Shown piece after piece: positions 1 to 7,522 of a stretch of 19,191 bases of DNA. The stretch's first letter is position 1, and the number at the start of each line of letters is the position of its first letter. The translations under genes and the position numbers were made by a program. The notes below the pieces were generated by a model that saw only the letters and a program-made list of their open reading frames with translations, was not told the DNA's origin and searched no databases. The stretch spans positions 1 to 19,191 of the forward strand of contig JAQGMD010000350.1 of the NCBI GenBank assembly GCA_028292565.1, in the 5' to 3' direction. This DNA comes from Burkholderia sp. (GTDB lineage: Bacteria; Pseudomonadota; Gammaproteobacteria; Burkholderiales; Burkholderiaceae).

Positions 1-1
1 C

Positions 2-1009
2 AAACTCGATGCGATGGAAAACCCGTACACGTTGCCGGAAGACCTGCGCGTCGCACTGGGTCACCGCCTCGCCGAGGTCGCGATGAACCGTTATCCGGTG
101 CCGTCGTATTCTGAGCTGAAAGCGAAGATTTGCAGCAAGCTTGGTGTACCGGCCGGTTTCGACGTGGTGCTCGGGAATGGTTCCGACGAGCTGATCTCGA
201 TGATCTCGATCGCCTGCTCCAAACCCGGCGCAAAAGTGCTTGCTCCGCTGCCTGGCTTTGTGATGTATGCAATGTCGGCGCAATTCGCCGGATCGGAGTT
301 TGTGGGTGTGCCGCTCAACGTCGACTTCACGTTGGACAAGGTGGCTATGCTGGCTGCGATCGAGCAGCACACACCCGCCGTGACTTATCTCGCCTATCCA
401 AACAACCCGACCGGCAACCTGTTCGATGCCGAAGACATGGCGGAGATTATCCGCACGGTGGGTGATACGGGCGTGGTGGTCGTCGACGAGGCGTATCAAC
501 CTTTCGCCCAGTCCAGCTTCATGCCGAGACTTGCGGAATTCCCCAACCTCATCGTGATGCGCACGGTTTCCAAACTGGGCTTGGCCGGCATTCGGCTTGG
601 TTATATGTCTGGCAACAGCGCACTGCTCGCGCAATTTGAGAAGGTCCGTCCGCCGTACAATATCAATGTGCTAACACAGGCGGCGGCCGAATTCGTGCTG
701 GATCATACGAATGTGCTGGACAGTCAGGCGGCCGCCTTGCGCAATGCGCGGACCGAATTGACTACTGCACTGGAGGCCTTGCCGGGTGTGGAAGTCTTCC
801 CGTCCTCGGCCAATTTCCTGCTGATCCGGGTGAAAACGTCAAAAACGGACGCTAATAAAGTATTTTCCGCACTGTTGGACCACAAGGTTTTAATCAAAAA
901 TGTCGGTAAAATGCATACTCTGTTAGAAAATTGCTTGCGGGTGACCGTCAGCACCCCGGAAGAGAACACGTTATTCCTAGATGCGCTGAAAGCATCGCTC
1001 GCATCGTAA
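2..1009 (+). CDS. hisC: Histidinol-phosphate aminotransferase, 5' end truncated by window
   Basis: PLP-dependent transaminase that converts imidazole-acetol phosphate to L-histidinol phosphate in cytosolic histidine synthesis. The frame is open to the left edge and reads KLDAMENPY across position 14. That is an internal HisC motif, so the ATG at 14 is not the start and roughly 30 N-terminal residues lie outside the window. Visible class I/II aminotransferase signatures are the YPNNPTGN segment, DEAYQPF with the cofactor-contacting Asp, and [12 protein letters not shown], whose Lys (codon at 572-574) should form the Schiff base with PLP. It is followed after 20 bp by hisB with the same orientation, so it is part of the his operon. 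The family assignment is secure; HisC rather than another aminotransferase rests on the motif set plus operon context. Confidence 0.95.
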   Translation, partial: KLDAMENPYTLPEDLRVALGHRLAEVAMNRYPVPSYSELKAKICSKLGVPAGFDVVLGNGSDELISMISIACSKPGAKVLAPLPGFVMYAMSAQFAGSEFVGVPLNVDFTLDKVAMLAAIEQHTPAVTYLAYPNNPTGNLFDAEDMAEIIRTVGDTGVVVVDEAYQPFAQSSFMPRLAEFPNLIVMRTVSKLGLAGIRLGYMSGNSALLAQFEKVRPPYNINVLTQAAAEFVLDHTNVLDSQAAALRNARTELTTALEALPGVEVFPSSANFLLIRVKTSKTDANKVFSALLDHKVLIKNVGKMHTLLENCLRVTVSTPEENTLFLDALKASLAS

Positions 1010-1029
1010 TTTTTATACCCATCCGAATC

Positions 1030-1626
1030 ATGCCTACGCCACGCGTTGCCGAAGTTACGCGCAATACCAATGAGACGCAGATCCGCGTCGTGATCAACAT
1101 CGACGGCACGGGCCAGCAAAAGCTGAACACCGGCGTGCCGTTCCTCGACCATATGCTGGACCAGATCGCCCGCCATGGCCTGATCGACCTCGACATTGAA
1201 GCCAAAGGCGATTTGCATATCGACGCTCATCACACAGTAGAGGACGTTGGCATCACAGTCGGCCAGGCGTTTGCAAAAGCGATCGGCGACAAGAAGGGCA
1301 TCCGCCGCTATGGCCATTCCTATGTGCCGCTGGACGAGGCCTTATCTCGCGTGGTGGTCGATTTTTCCGGCCGTCCCGGGCTCGAATATCATGTGCCATT
1401 CAAGCGCGCAATGATTGGTGCGTTCGACGTTGACCTGGCCCACGAGTTTTTCCAGGGTTTCGTCAACCATGCACTGGTTTCTTTACACGTTGACAACCTG
1501 CGTGGCGAGAATGCTCACCATCAGTGCGAGACCATATTCAAGGCGTTTGGCCGTGCGTTGCGCATGGCCGCAGAGCTTGACCCGCGTGCGGCGGGGACGA
1601 TTCCTTCGACCAAGGGCAGCCTGTAA
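1030..1626 (+). CDS. hisB: Imidazoleglycerol-phosphate dehydratase
   Basis: Dehydrates imidazoleglycerol phosphate to imidazole-acetol phosphate, the step before HisC. At 198 residues it is the monofunctional form: there is no N-terminal HAD phosphatase domain as in enterobacterial HisB, so histidinol-phosphate phosphatase must be encoded elsewhere. The manganese-binding His/Glu clusters are visible as the [27 protein letters not shown] and [17 protein letters not shown] segments, and the C-terminus ends in STKGSL. The ATG at 1030 gives [13 protein letters not shown], the normal family N-terminus. The frame stays open to 931, but that extension overlaps hisC and is not family-like. No strong Shine-Dalgarno sequence precedes the start. 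Confidence 0.96.
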   Translation: MPTPRVAEVTRNTNETQIRVVINIDGTGQQKLNTGVPFLDHMLDQIARHGLIDLDIEAKGDLHIDAHHTVEDVGITVGQAFAKAIGDKKGIRRYGHSYVPLDEALSRVVVDFSGRPGLEYHVPFKRAMIGAFDVDLAHEFFQGFVNHALVSLHVDNLRGENAHHQCETIFKAFGRALRMAAELDPRAAGTIPSTKGSL

Positions 1627-1664
1627 CTCCCGTAACGCCAAGCGTCGGGATTTCATTCTTTAAC

Positions 1665-2303
1665 ATGAACAAAATTGTTGTAGTGGATTACGGCATGGGT
1701 AACCTGCGCTCAGTTGCGCAAGCCCTGCGCCATGTTGCGCCCGAAGCCGATGTGCGCATTTCCGGTGATATTTCCGATATCAGGTCGGCCGACCGCCTCG
1801 TCCTGCCAGGACAGGGTGCGATCCCCGATTGCATGCGCAGCCTGCGCGAGTCCGGGTTGCAGGATGCGGTGGTCGAAGCCTCGCGCTCCAAACCCTTGTT
1901 CGGAGTGTGCGTCGGTGAACAATTGCTGTTTGACTGGAGTGAGGAAGGCGACACCCCCGGCCTCGGCTTGCTGCCGGGGAAAGTGGTACGCTTTCAGCTC
2001 GACGGCCAGTTGCAGGAGGACGGGTCGCGCTTCAAGGTGCCACAGATGGGCTGGAACCGGGTAAACCAGACGCTGTCCCATCCGCTGTGGCGCGGGATAG
2101 CCGACGGCAGTTACTTTTACTTTGTGCACAGCTACTACGCGGTACCTGCCAATCCGCAGCATACAGCGGGAGAAACCCTGTATGGCGCACCGTTTACCTG
2201 CGCGGTTGCACGCGATAATATTTTTGCTACACAGTTTCACCCGGAAAAAAGTGCATCCGCCGGTTTGCAGCTTTACAAGAATTTTATCGACTGGAATACC
2301 TGA
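1665..2303 (+). CDS. hisH: Imidazole glycerol phosphate synthase, glutaminase subunit
   Basis: Class I glutamine amidotransferase subunit of IGP synthase. It releases ammonia from glutamine and channels it to HisF. At 212 residues it has normal family length. The nucleophile is Cys82 in [11 protein letters not shown], and the other triad residues are His192 and Glu194 in QFHPEKS. The N-terminal [11 protein letters not shown] segment is typical. It sits 38 bp after hisB and 61 bp before hisA. The partner subunit HisF is encoded in the same operon at 3156, consistent with stoichiometric production. Confidence 0.96.
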   Translation: MNKIVVVDYGMGNLRSVAQALRHVAPEADVRISGDISDIRSADRLVLPGQGAIPDCMRSLRESGLQDAVVEASRSKPLFGVCVGEQLLFDWSEEGDTPGLGLLPGKVVRFQLDGQLQEDGSRFKVPQMGWNRVNQTLSHPLWRGIADGSYFYFVHSYYAVPANPQHTAGETLYGAPFTCAVARDNIFATQFHPEKSASAGLQLYKNFIDWNT

Positions 2304-2364
2304 TTCCCGTCGATAGGTTGGCGCGTTTCTCCTAAATTAACCTTAATGCATTTCTAATGTAGCC

Positions 2365-3159
2365 ATGCTGCTCATACCTGCCATCGATCTCAAAGACGGT
2401 CATTGCGTGCGCCTTAAACAAGGCGATATGGACCAGGCCACTGTGTTCTCCCAGGACCCCGCCGAAATGGCGCGACTTTGGCTTTCACAGGGCGCGCGAC
2501 GCCTACACCTGGTCGATCTCAACGGCGCGTTTGCAGGCAAGCCGAAGAACGAATCTGCGGTGAAGTCGATCATCCAGGCTGTTCGTCAGTTCGCCGTCGA
2601 TAACGACACCGATGAGATCCCGATCCAACTGGGTGGCGGCATCCGCGACCTCGACACGATCGAGCGCTACCTCGACGACGGCCTGTCCTACATCATCATC
2701 GGTACCGCAGCTGTCAAAAACCCGGGCTTCCTGCACGATGCATGCAGCGCCTTCCCCGGCCAGATCATTGTCGGGCTGGACGCCAAAGATGGCAAAGTTG
2801 CGACCGACGGCTGGAGCAAGCTCTCCGGCCACGAAGTGATCGATCTCGCGAAGAAGTTCGAGGACTACGGTTGCGAAGCAATTGTGTATACCGATATCGG
2901 GCGTGACGGCATGATGGGCGGCGTCAACATCGAAGCGACCGTGAAACTGGCGCAAAGCATGACGATCCCGGTGATCGCTTCCGGCGGCGTGCATAACATC
3001 AAGGATGTGGAGGCGCTCTGCGCGGTGCAGGACGAAGGCATAGAAGGCGTGATTTGCGGCCGCTCGATTTATGAAGGCACGCTCGACCTGCGCGTGGCGC
3101 AGGCGCGGGCCGACCAACTCAGTGGCCTGGAACAGTCGGCTGAAGAAGACGAAGCATGA
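2365..3159 (+). CDS. hisA: Phosphoribosylformimino-5-aminoimidazole carboxamide ribotide isomerase (ProFAR isomerase)
   Basis: TIM-barrel isomerase that opens the ribose ring of ProFAR to give PRFAR, the substrate of HisF/HisH. The two catalytic aspartates are visible as Asp8 in IPAIDLKDG and Asp139 in IVGLDAKDG. Phosphate-binding loops are QLGGGIR and ASGGVHN. The 264-residue protein ends in an acidic tail (EQSAEEDEA) slightly longer than the core barrel needs. No good Shine-Dalgarno sequence is seen before the ATG at 2365. The stop codon overlaps the hisF start by 4 bases (ATGA), which suggests translational coupling. Confidence 0.96.
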   Translation: MLLIPAIDLKDGHCVRLKQGDMDQATVFSQDPAEMARLWLSQGARRLHLVDLNGAFAGKPKNESAVKSIIQAVRQFAVDNDTDEIPIQLGGGIRDLDTIERYLDDGLSYIIIGTAAVKNPGFLHDACSAFPGQIIVGLDAKDGKVATDGWSKLSGHEVIDLAKKFEDYGCEAIVYTDIGRDGMMGGVNIEATVKLAQSMTIPVIASGGVHNIKDVEALCAVQDEGIEGVICGRSIYEGTLDLRVAQARADQLSGLEQSAEEDEA

Positions 3160-3920
3160 CCCTGGCAAAGCGCATCATCCCTTGTCTGGACGTGACTGCA
3201 GGTCGCGTGGTCAAGGGCGTCAATTTTATGGAGTTGCGCGACGCCGGCGACCCAGTCGAGATCGCTCGCCGCTATGACGAGCAAGGCGCCGACGAACTCA
3301 CTTTCCTCGATATCACCGCGACCTCCGATGGACGCGACCTGATCCTGCACATCATCGAAGATGTCGCCTCGCAGGTGTTCATTCCGCTGACGGTCGGTGG
3401 TGGCGTGCGCACGGTCGAAGACGTGCGTCGACTGCTCAATGCCGGCGCTGACAAGATCAGCGTCAACAGCGCGGCGGTCTCCAATCCGCAACTGGTCTAC
3501 GATGCCGCTCAAAAATATGGATCGCAATGCATCGTCGTGGCGATCGACGCCAAGAAAACCGTCGAAGGGAAGTGGGAGGTATTTACGCACGGCGGCCGCA
3601 AGCCCACCGGACTCGACGTCATCGAATGGGCGCAGAAGATGGAGGGCCTGGGTGTCGGTGAAATCCTTTTGACCAGTATGGACCGCGACGGCACGAAGAG
3701 CGGCTTCGACCTGGCGCTGACCCGATCGGTATCGGACGCGGTATCGATTCCCGTAATCGCCTCCGGCGGCGTCGGCGGCTTGCAGGACCTGGCCGACGGC
3801 ATCAAGATCGGCCGTGCGGATGCGGTACTTGCCGCCAGCATTTTTCATTATGGTCAGCACACTGTCCAGGAAGCCAAGCGCTTCATGTCCGAACAAGCCA
3901 TCCCGATGAGGTTGGCATGA
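3156..3920 (+). CDS. hisF: Imidazole glycerol phosphate synthase, cyclase subunit
   Basis: TIM-barrel synthase subunit that uses ammonia from HisH to turn PRFAR into imidazole glycerol phosphate plus AICAR. The 254-residue protein has the expected catalytic aspartates: Asp12 in [16 protein letters not shown] and Asp131 in [16 protein letters not shown] and IASGGVGG are the phosphate-binding loops. It is homologous to HisA, the usual half-barrel duplication pair. It overlaps hisA and hisI by 4 bases each (ATGA at both junctions), so translation of the three genes is probably coupled. Confidence 0.97.
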   Translation: MTLAKRIIPCLDVTAGRVVKGVNFMELRDAGDPVEIARRYDEQGADELTFLDITATSDGRDLILHIIEDVASQVFIPLTVGGGVRTVEDVRRLLNAGADKISVNSAAVSNPQLVYDAAQKYGSQCIVVAIDAKKTVEGKWEVFTHGGRKPTGLDVIEWAQKMEGLGVGEILLTSMDRDGTKSGFDLALTRSVSDAVSIPVIASGGVGGLQDLADGIKIGRADAVLAASIFHYGQHTVQEAKRFMSEQAIPMRLA

Positions 3921-4321
3921 GTAACAACGACAAATGGTTGAACAAAGTAAAGTGGGATGAGCACGGCCTGGTGCCGGTTATTGCACAGGAAGTCGGCTCG
4001 AATGATGTGCTGATGTTCGCGTGGATGAACCGCGACGCGCTGCACAAGACCGTCGAGCTGGGCGAAGCCGTGTATTGGAGCCGCTCCCGCAAGAAACTAT
4101 GGCACAAGGGCGAAGAATCCGGGCATGTCCAGAAAGTGCTTGAGATCCGCCTGGATTGCGACGAGGACGTGGTACTGTTGAAAGTCGAGCAGGCTGGCGG
4201 CATCGCCTGCCATACCGGGCGGCACTCCTGCTTCTTCCAGAAGTTCGAGGGCACCGAGAAAAGCGGCGACTGGCAGTCGGTCGAACCGGTATTGAAAGAT
4301 CCGGACACCATTTACAAATAA
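3917..4321 (+). CDS. hisI: Phosphoribosyl-AMP cyclohydrolase
   Basis: Zinc- and magnesium-dependent hydrolase that opens the purine ring of phosphoribosyl-AMP. It is the stand-alone cyclohydrolase of 134 residues, with no fused pyrophosphohydrolase domain; hisE is the separate next gene, a common arrangement in betaproteobacteria. Metal ligands are visible in LDCDEDV (Asp80, Cys81, Asp82, Asp84) and in [11 protein letters not shown] (Cys98, Cys105). The start overlaps the hisF stop in an ATGA tetranucleotide. The C-terminus lies just before a small hairpin that precedes hisE. Confidence 0.95.
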   Translation: MSNNDKWLNKVKWDEHGLVPVIAQEVGSNDVLMFAWMNRDALHKTVELGEAVYWSRSRKKLWHKGEESGHVQKVLEIRLDCDEDVVLLKVEQAGGIACHTGRHSCFFQKFEGTEKSGDWQSVEPVLKDPDTIYK

Positions 4322-4344
4322 GCATTTCCAAGTAACAGCACAAA

Positions 4345-4366
4345 GGGCGGGATATTATTCCCGCTC
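4345..4366 (+). other. Small hairpin between hisI and hisE
   Basis: Stem GGGCGGGA (4345-4352) pairs with TCCCGCTC (4359-4366) around the 6-base loop TATTAT, with one G-U pair. It ends 7 bases before the hisE ATG and occupies the place where a Shine-Dalgarno sequence would be. No T-run follows, so it is not an intrinsic terminator. A role in hisE translation or in mRNA stability is only a guess. Confidence 0.4.
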
Positions 4367-4373
4367 ATAAAAC

Positions 4374-4736
4374 ATGAGCGACACTTTAAAACGCCTGGGC
4401 GATGTAATTGAATCGCGTAAGCCCGCCAACGGTGGCGATCCCGACAAGTCTTACGTGGCGCGCCTGTTTGCCAAAGGCGATGATGCCATCCTGAAAAAGA
4501 TTGGCGAAGAGGCGACGGAAACCGTCATGGCGGCAAAGGACGTGCGTGCCGGAGGCGATAAAACCAAGGTACTTTATGAGTGTGCCGACTTGTGGTTCCA
4601 CTCGATGATCATGCTGGCGCAGTTCGACCTGACACCGCAGGATGTATTGAATGAACTCGCGCGCCGTGAAGGCCTCTCCGGTATCGAGGAGAAGGCGAAT
4701 CGTAAATTGATCGAGCGGGAACGCAACGGCGACTGA
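4374..4736 (+). CDS. hisE: Phosphoribosyl-ATP pyrophosphatase
   Basis: MazG-like all-alpha pyrophosphohydrolase that removes pyrophosphate from phosphoribosyl-ATP, the second step of histidine synthesis. It has 120 residues. The family metal-binding helices are visible as [14 protein letters not shown] and [14 protein letters not shown], with the conserved Glu-Glu and Glu-x-x-Asp acidic groups. It is the last his gene in the window. No terminator follows it, so transcription may continue into the HIT gene 86 bp downstream. Confidence 0.95.
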   Translation: MSDTLKRLGDVIESRKPANGGDPDKSYVARLFAKGDDAILKKIGEEATETVMAAKDVRAGGDKTKVLYECADLWFHSMIMLAQFDLTPQDVLNELARREGLSGIEEKANRKLIERERNGD

Positions 4737-4822
4737 TCCGGCGCCATCAAAGGTTTTGCTGTGGGGCAGGGCTCGCCCGGTCGCATTGCCTCATCCAATA
4801 ATGACTATCTCAACGGGACAAC

Positions 4823-5194
4823 ATGACAAACTGCATATTCTGCAAGATAGCCACGAAGCAGATCCCATCGAAACTGATCTATGAGGATGATGATCTGATA
4901 GCGTTCCATGACATCAACCCGGCAGCGCCAGTGCATTTTTTGATTGTTCCCAAACAACATATCCCGACGTTGTCCGACTGCGATGAAAGTCACGGCCCAT
5001 TGTTGAGTAAAATGATGCTACTGGCGCCGAAGCTGGCGCAAGAGCAGGGATGTGGTTATACCGGCGACGGTGACGGTAACGGTGAAGGGGGATTCAAAAC
5101 TCTTTTCAATACCGGACCGAACGGAGGGCAAGAGGTGTACCATCTGCACTTGCATGTCATCGGTGGACCGCGTCCGTGGCGCGGGCAGAGGTAA
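4823..5194 (+). CDS. HIT-family (histidine triad) nucleotide hydrolase/transferase
   Basis: Small cytosolic HIT protein of the HinT/PKCI branch, which typically hydrolyses nucleoside phosphoramidates and other AMP conjugates. The 123-residue sequence starts TNCIFCKIA, with Cys4 and Cys7 as the zinc-type pair found in many members. It ends with the histidine triad HLHLHVIGG (His107, His109, His111). A Gly/Asp-rich stretch (residues 81-90) sits before the FKTLFNTGPNGG segment; it looks like a surface loop. The gene lies between hisE and the tat genes in the same orientation, an arrangement I associate with Oxalobacteraceae and Burkholderiales. The physiological substrate cannot be read from sequence. 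Confidence 0.92.
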   Translation: MTNCIFCKIATKQIPSKLIYEDDDLIAFHDINPAAPVHFLIVPKQHIPTLSDCDESHGPLLSKMMLLAPKLAQEQGCGYTGDGDGNGEGGFKTLFNTGPNGGQEVYHLHLHVIGGPRPWRGQR

Positions 5195-5234
5195 CCCCGC
5201 TGCAGTGAGATAGTCTGACGTATAAACTGATTTA

Positions 5235-5248
5235 GGACGATAACGTCC
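5235..5248 (+). other. Short hairpin in the tatA 5' leader
   Basis: Perfect stem GGACG (5235-5239) and CGTCC (5244-5248) closes the 4-base loop ATAA. It lies 4 bases upstream of the tatA Shine-Dalgarno AGGAG (5253-5257). A TATAAA box at 5221-5226 could be a -10 element placing a transcript start near the hairpin, but no matching -35 is evident. There is no T-run, so it is not a terminator. Confidence 0.3.
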
Positions 5249-5263
5249 GGCTAGGAGAAAATA

Positions 5264-5497
5264 ATGGGCTCATTTAGTGTTTGGCACTGGCTGATCGTGC
5301 TGGTGATAGTCATGTAGGTATTCGGCACCAAGAAGCTGGGCAACATGGGTTCCGACCTCGGCAAGGCCGTCAAAGGCTTCAAGGACGGCGTAAAGAGCGG
5401 CGACGAAGACAAAGCTGCGGCACCAAACGCCGCCCCGTCGCAAGTGGCCGAAAAAACCACGATCGACGTTGAAGTAAAAGAAAAGACAAGGAGTTGA
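5264..5497 (+). pseudogene. tatA: tatA, Sec-independent translocase pore subunit, interrupted by in-frame TAG at codon 18
   Basis: TatA polymerises in the inner membrane to let folded twin-arginine substrates through. The ATG at 5264 has a strong Shine-Dalgarno AGGAG at 5253-5257 with 6-base spacing and opens MGSFSVWHWLIVLVIVM, the canonical TatA start. Codon 18 (5315-5317) is TAG where relatives have a leucine; TTG to TAG is a one-base change. The frame then continues without further damage through [24 protein letters not shown], the hinge and amphipathic helix, to a TGA at 5495-5497. It would encode 77 residues if the TAG were sense. No downstream start could restore the membrane helix. It may be a recent nonsense mutation, a suppressed amber codon, or a sequencing error; the rest looks under selection. 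Confidence 0.85.
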
Positions 5498-5508
5498 GAG
5501 GCTCCGCA

Positions 5509-5576
5509 CGACGAGTTGTGCGTCATCGGGCGTGCCGCCACCGTGGCATTCGTTGCGCCACGCTCAACTCTCGTCG
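5509..5576 (+). other. Long imperfect inverted repeat between tatA and tatB
   Basis: CGACGAG (5509-5515) pairs with CTCGTCG (5570-5576). After a 2-base bulge on the 3' side the pairing continues with AGTTG-type complementarity (TTG 5516-5518 with CAA 5565-5567). The enclosed 46 bases are GC-rich and contain further short complementary pieces. It fills most of the 88-bp tatA-tatB gap. There is no T-run, so it may act as an RNA-processing or stability element that sets the tatA:tatB ratio; that role is inference. Confidence 0.35.
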
Positions 5577-5585
5577 CCAACCGTC

Positions 5586-6089
5586 ATGATAGATCTTGGT
5601 CTCTCCAAACTTGCACTGATCGGCGTTGTTGCATTGGTAGTCATCGGCCCCGAAAAGCTGCCGAAGGTTGCCCGCATGGCCGGTACGTTATTCGGCCGCG
5701 CCCAGCGCTACATCAACGAAGTCAAATCCGAAGTCAGTCGCGAGATCGAAATCGACGAACTGCGCAAGATGCATACTGATATGCAGCAAGCGGCCAGCGA
5801 TGTCCAGCAAAGCTTCTCGCAAACTGTCTCCGAGGTACAGACCGACCTGAATTCCGCCTGGAGCAATCCGGGGTCGGATGGCGCCGCGACCTATCCTTTG
5901 CGTGAACCGCCTTCGTCCGACCAGCTTGCGGAAAAGGCAAAAAACTTCCGCAAGAAAAAGCTGGCGCGCAGTTCGGCTATTCCTTCCTGGTATAAACGGC
6001 AAAACGGCCAGAAGTCCCGCGTCATATCCGGCGCGGCTAGGGTCGCCAGATATCGGCCCGCCGGCGTCACTCGTAAATCATTCCACTAA
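5586..6089 (+). CDS. tatB: Sec-independent translocase protein TatB
   Basis: TatB forms the substrate-recognition complex with TatC in the inner membrane. The ATG at 5586 gives MIDLGLSKLALIGVVALVV, a single N-terminal membrane helix followed by the conserved IGPEKLPKVAR hinge (Gly21-Pro22) and an amphipathic helix. A long charged cytosolic helix (EIEIDELRKM and on) and a basic C-terminal tail follow, 167 residues in all. The frame stays open upstream to 5532, but that extension (MPPPWHSLRHAQ) is not TatB-like. The stop TAA shares its last base with the tatC ATG, so tatB and tatC are translationally coupled. Confidence 0.94.
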   Translation: MIDLGLSKLALIGVVALVVIGPEKLPKVARMAGTLFGRAQRYINEVKSEVSREIEIDELRKMHTDMQQAASDVQQSFSQTVSEVQTDLNSAWSNPGSDGAATYPLREPPSSDQLAEKAKNFRKKKLARSSAIPSWYKRQNGQKSRVISGAARVARYRPAGVTRKSFH

Positions 6090-6847
6090 TGGCAGACGAT
6101 CAACACACAAACGGTGTGGGGGACACCTTCATATCGCACCTGGTGGAATTGCGCACCCGCGTAATGAAGGCTTCCGCAGCGGTCATCCTCGTATTCCTCT
6201 GCCTTATGCCATGGGCCGGCAAAATCTATGATTTGCTCGCCCATCCAATGATGGTGGCCCTGCCGGCCGGCAGCAAAATGATCGCGACCGGCGTCATCAC
6301 GCCATTCCTGATTCCGGTAAAGGTGACGCTGCTCGTGGCGTTCATCATCGCACTACCGTGGGTGCTGTATCAGGCCTGGGCCTTTGTCGCCCCGGGCTTG
6401 TACGCCCATGAGAAGAGACTGGTTGCTCCGTTGGTGATTTCCTCGTCACTTTTGTTCGTCGCCGGCGTAGCCTTCTGTTATTTCCTCGTGTTTGGTGTGG
6501 TGTTCAAGTTCGTCAATGATTTTGCCCCCGCGTCCGTATCGGTAGCGCCGGATATCGACAGTTACTTCGGCTTTGTCATGACCATGTTCATCGTGTTCGG
6601 CATGACCTTCGAGGTGCCGATCGTTGTCATCGTGCTGGTGCGCATGGGGCTGGTGACAGTGGAAAAGCTGAAAGAAATCCGCCCGTATGTGGTCGTGGGT
6701 GCGTTTGTCGTTGCGGCGATTGTCACACCGCCGGACGTCGTGAGCCAGCTGCTGCTGGCCATACCGCTTTGCCTGTTGTATGAGGTCGGCTTGTTGCTCG
6801 CACCGTTCTTCGCGCGAGTCACCCGAGCGCCGGAAGAAACCGTTTAG
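6089..6847 (+). CDS. tatC: Sec-independent translocase protein TatC
   Basis: Six-helix inner-membrane receptor for twin-arginine signal peptides. The 252-residue protein shows the cytosolic N-terminal signature FISHLVELRTRV (HLVELR at 17-22), the first-loop region with PWVLYQAWAFVAPGLY, and the conserved Glu175 in GMTFEVP, all implicated in signal-peptide binding. The hydrophobic segments are spaced as expected. It follows tatB with a 1-base overlap and ends 1 bp before the stop of the convergent DUF2461 gene. An intact tatC with normal conservation argues that a working Tat system is still selected here despite the tatA lesion. Confidence 0.96.
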   Translation: MADDQHTNGVGDTFISHLVELRTRVMKASAAVILVFLCLMPWAGKIYDLLAHPMMVALPAGSKMIATGVITPFLIPVKVTLLVAFIIALPWVLYQAWAFVAPGLYAHEKRLVAPLVISSSLLFVAGVAFCYFLVFGVVFKFVNDFAPASVSVAPDIDSYFGFVMTMFIVFGMTFEVPIVVIVLVRMGLVTVEKLKEIRPYVVVGAFVVAAIVTPPDVVSQLLLAIPLCLLYEVGLLLAPFFARVTRAPEETV

Positions 6848-6848
6848 C

Positions 6849-7520
6849 TTACCTGACCTGGCGCAGCCAGGTCACCAGCGGATAGGCGTCTTTAAAGCCC
6901 GCGACCACTTCCTTCCCCAGATCAGCCGGAATTTTTCTTTTCAGGCTGGTCTCTTTCCAGACGATAAAGCTCTTCAGCTTGATGTACTCGATATGCGGTG
7001 CATCGGCGTCAAAACCTTTTGGCGGACGGGTGAGCTTGCCCTCTTCCTGCAGGCCGCCGAAAGTCTCTTTGAGTTTCCGGTTCTTCAACAGCTTGCCGAA
7101 CCCCGGCGCGTCGTCAATCACTTGAAGCCGTATTGCCTTCAGCCGGTCGGGTGGCGGCATATACTCGCCGCCCGCAACCAGCAGCGCGCCATTCGCGTCA
7201 ATGTGGAAATAGTAAGCAGGCCCGCCGCCCTGGCTCGGCTTTTTCAAGCCGCTAGCAGTAATCGCGGCCGAGAAGGTCGTCTTATACGGACTCTTGTCGT
7301 GCGAGAAGCGCATATCGCGATTGATGCGAAACAGCGCCTTTTTAGGATTGCACGCCGCGACTGAGGGGTCGAACTTGCTGATGTCCGCGATCAACTGCGT
7401 CACCAGATCCAGGAATTCAGCGCGGAGGATGTCATAGCGCGGCTTGTTCATCACAAACCACGCGCGATTGTTATTTCCCGAGAGTTCGGCCAGAAATTGA
7501 ATCAGGTCACGCGTATGCAT
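6849..7520 (-). CDS. DUF2461 family protein, function unknown
   Basis: Protein of 223 residues that I recognise as the DUF2461 (TIGR02453-type) family by its N-terminal LSGNNNRAWF motif (residues 13-22), the central RINRDMRFSHDKSPYKT segment (65-81), the GGGPAYYFHID strand and the GGEYMPPP turn. The family is widespread and has no established biochemical role to my knowledge. No signal peptide or membrane segment is seen. The ATG at 7520 lies 2 bases after the stop of the upstream protease gene, and its Shine-Dalgarno GGAGG sits inside that gene's 3' end, so the two are probably one transcript. The sequence just before its stop forms an 8-bp hairpin (6854-6874). Confidence 0.9.
   Translation of the reverse strand: MHTRDLIQFLAELSGNNNRAWFVMNKPRYDILRAEFLDLVTQLIADISKFDPSVAACNPKKALFRINRDMRFSHDKSPYKTTFSAAITASGLKKPSQGGGPAYYFHIDANGALLVAGGEYMPPPDRLKAIRLQVIDDAPGFGKLLKNRKLKETFGGLQEEGKLTRPPKGFDADAPHIEYIKLKSFIVWKETSLKRKIPADLGKEVVAGFKDAYPLVTWLRQVR
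6854..6874. other. Hairpin at the tatC/DUF2461 convergent junction
   Basis: Perfect 8-bp stem TGACCTGG (6854-6861) and CCAGGTCA (6867-6874) with 5-base loop CGCAG. It lies 6 bases after the tatC stop on the plus strand and inside the last codons of the minus-strand DUF2461 gene. Neither strand shows a following T-run, so it is at most a weak or factor-dependent terminator, or a 3'-end stabiliser for tat mRNA. No other terminator is visible between these convergent genes. Confidence 0.4.
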
Positions 7521-7522
7521 GG

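Noticed and set aside
14..1009. ATG at 14 as the true hisC start
   Set aside because: The frame is open to the edge and reads the conserved internal HisC motif across the ATG; about 30 residues are missing.
2503..3168. Antisense open frame of 221 codons opposite hisA
   Set aside because: A shadow of hisA with no recognisable domain; hisA and hisF coding on the plus strand is unambiguous.
5315..5317. TAG in tatA as a programmed pyrrolysine codon
   Set aside because: No pyl genes are visible, betaproteobacteria are not known for this coding, and relatives have leucine in a hydrophobic helix where pyrrolysine makes no sense.
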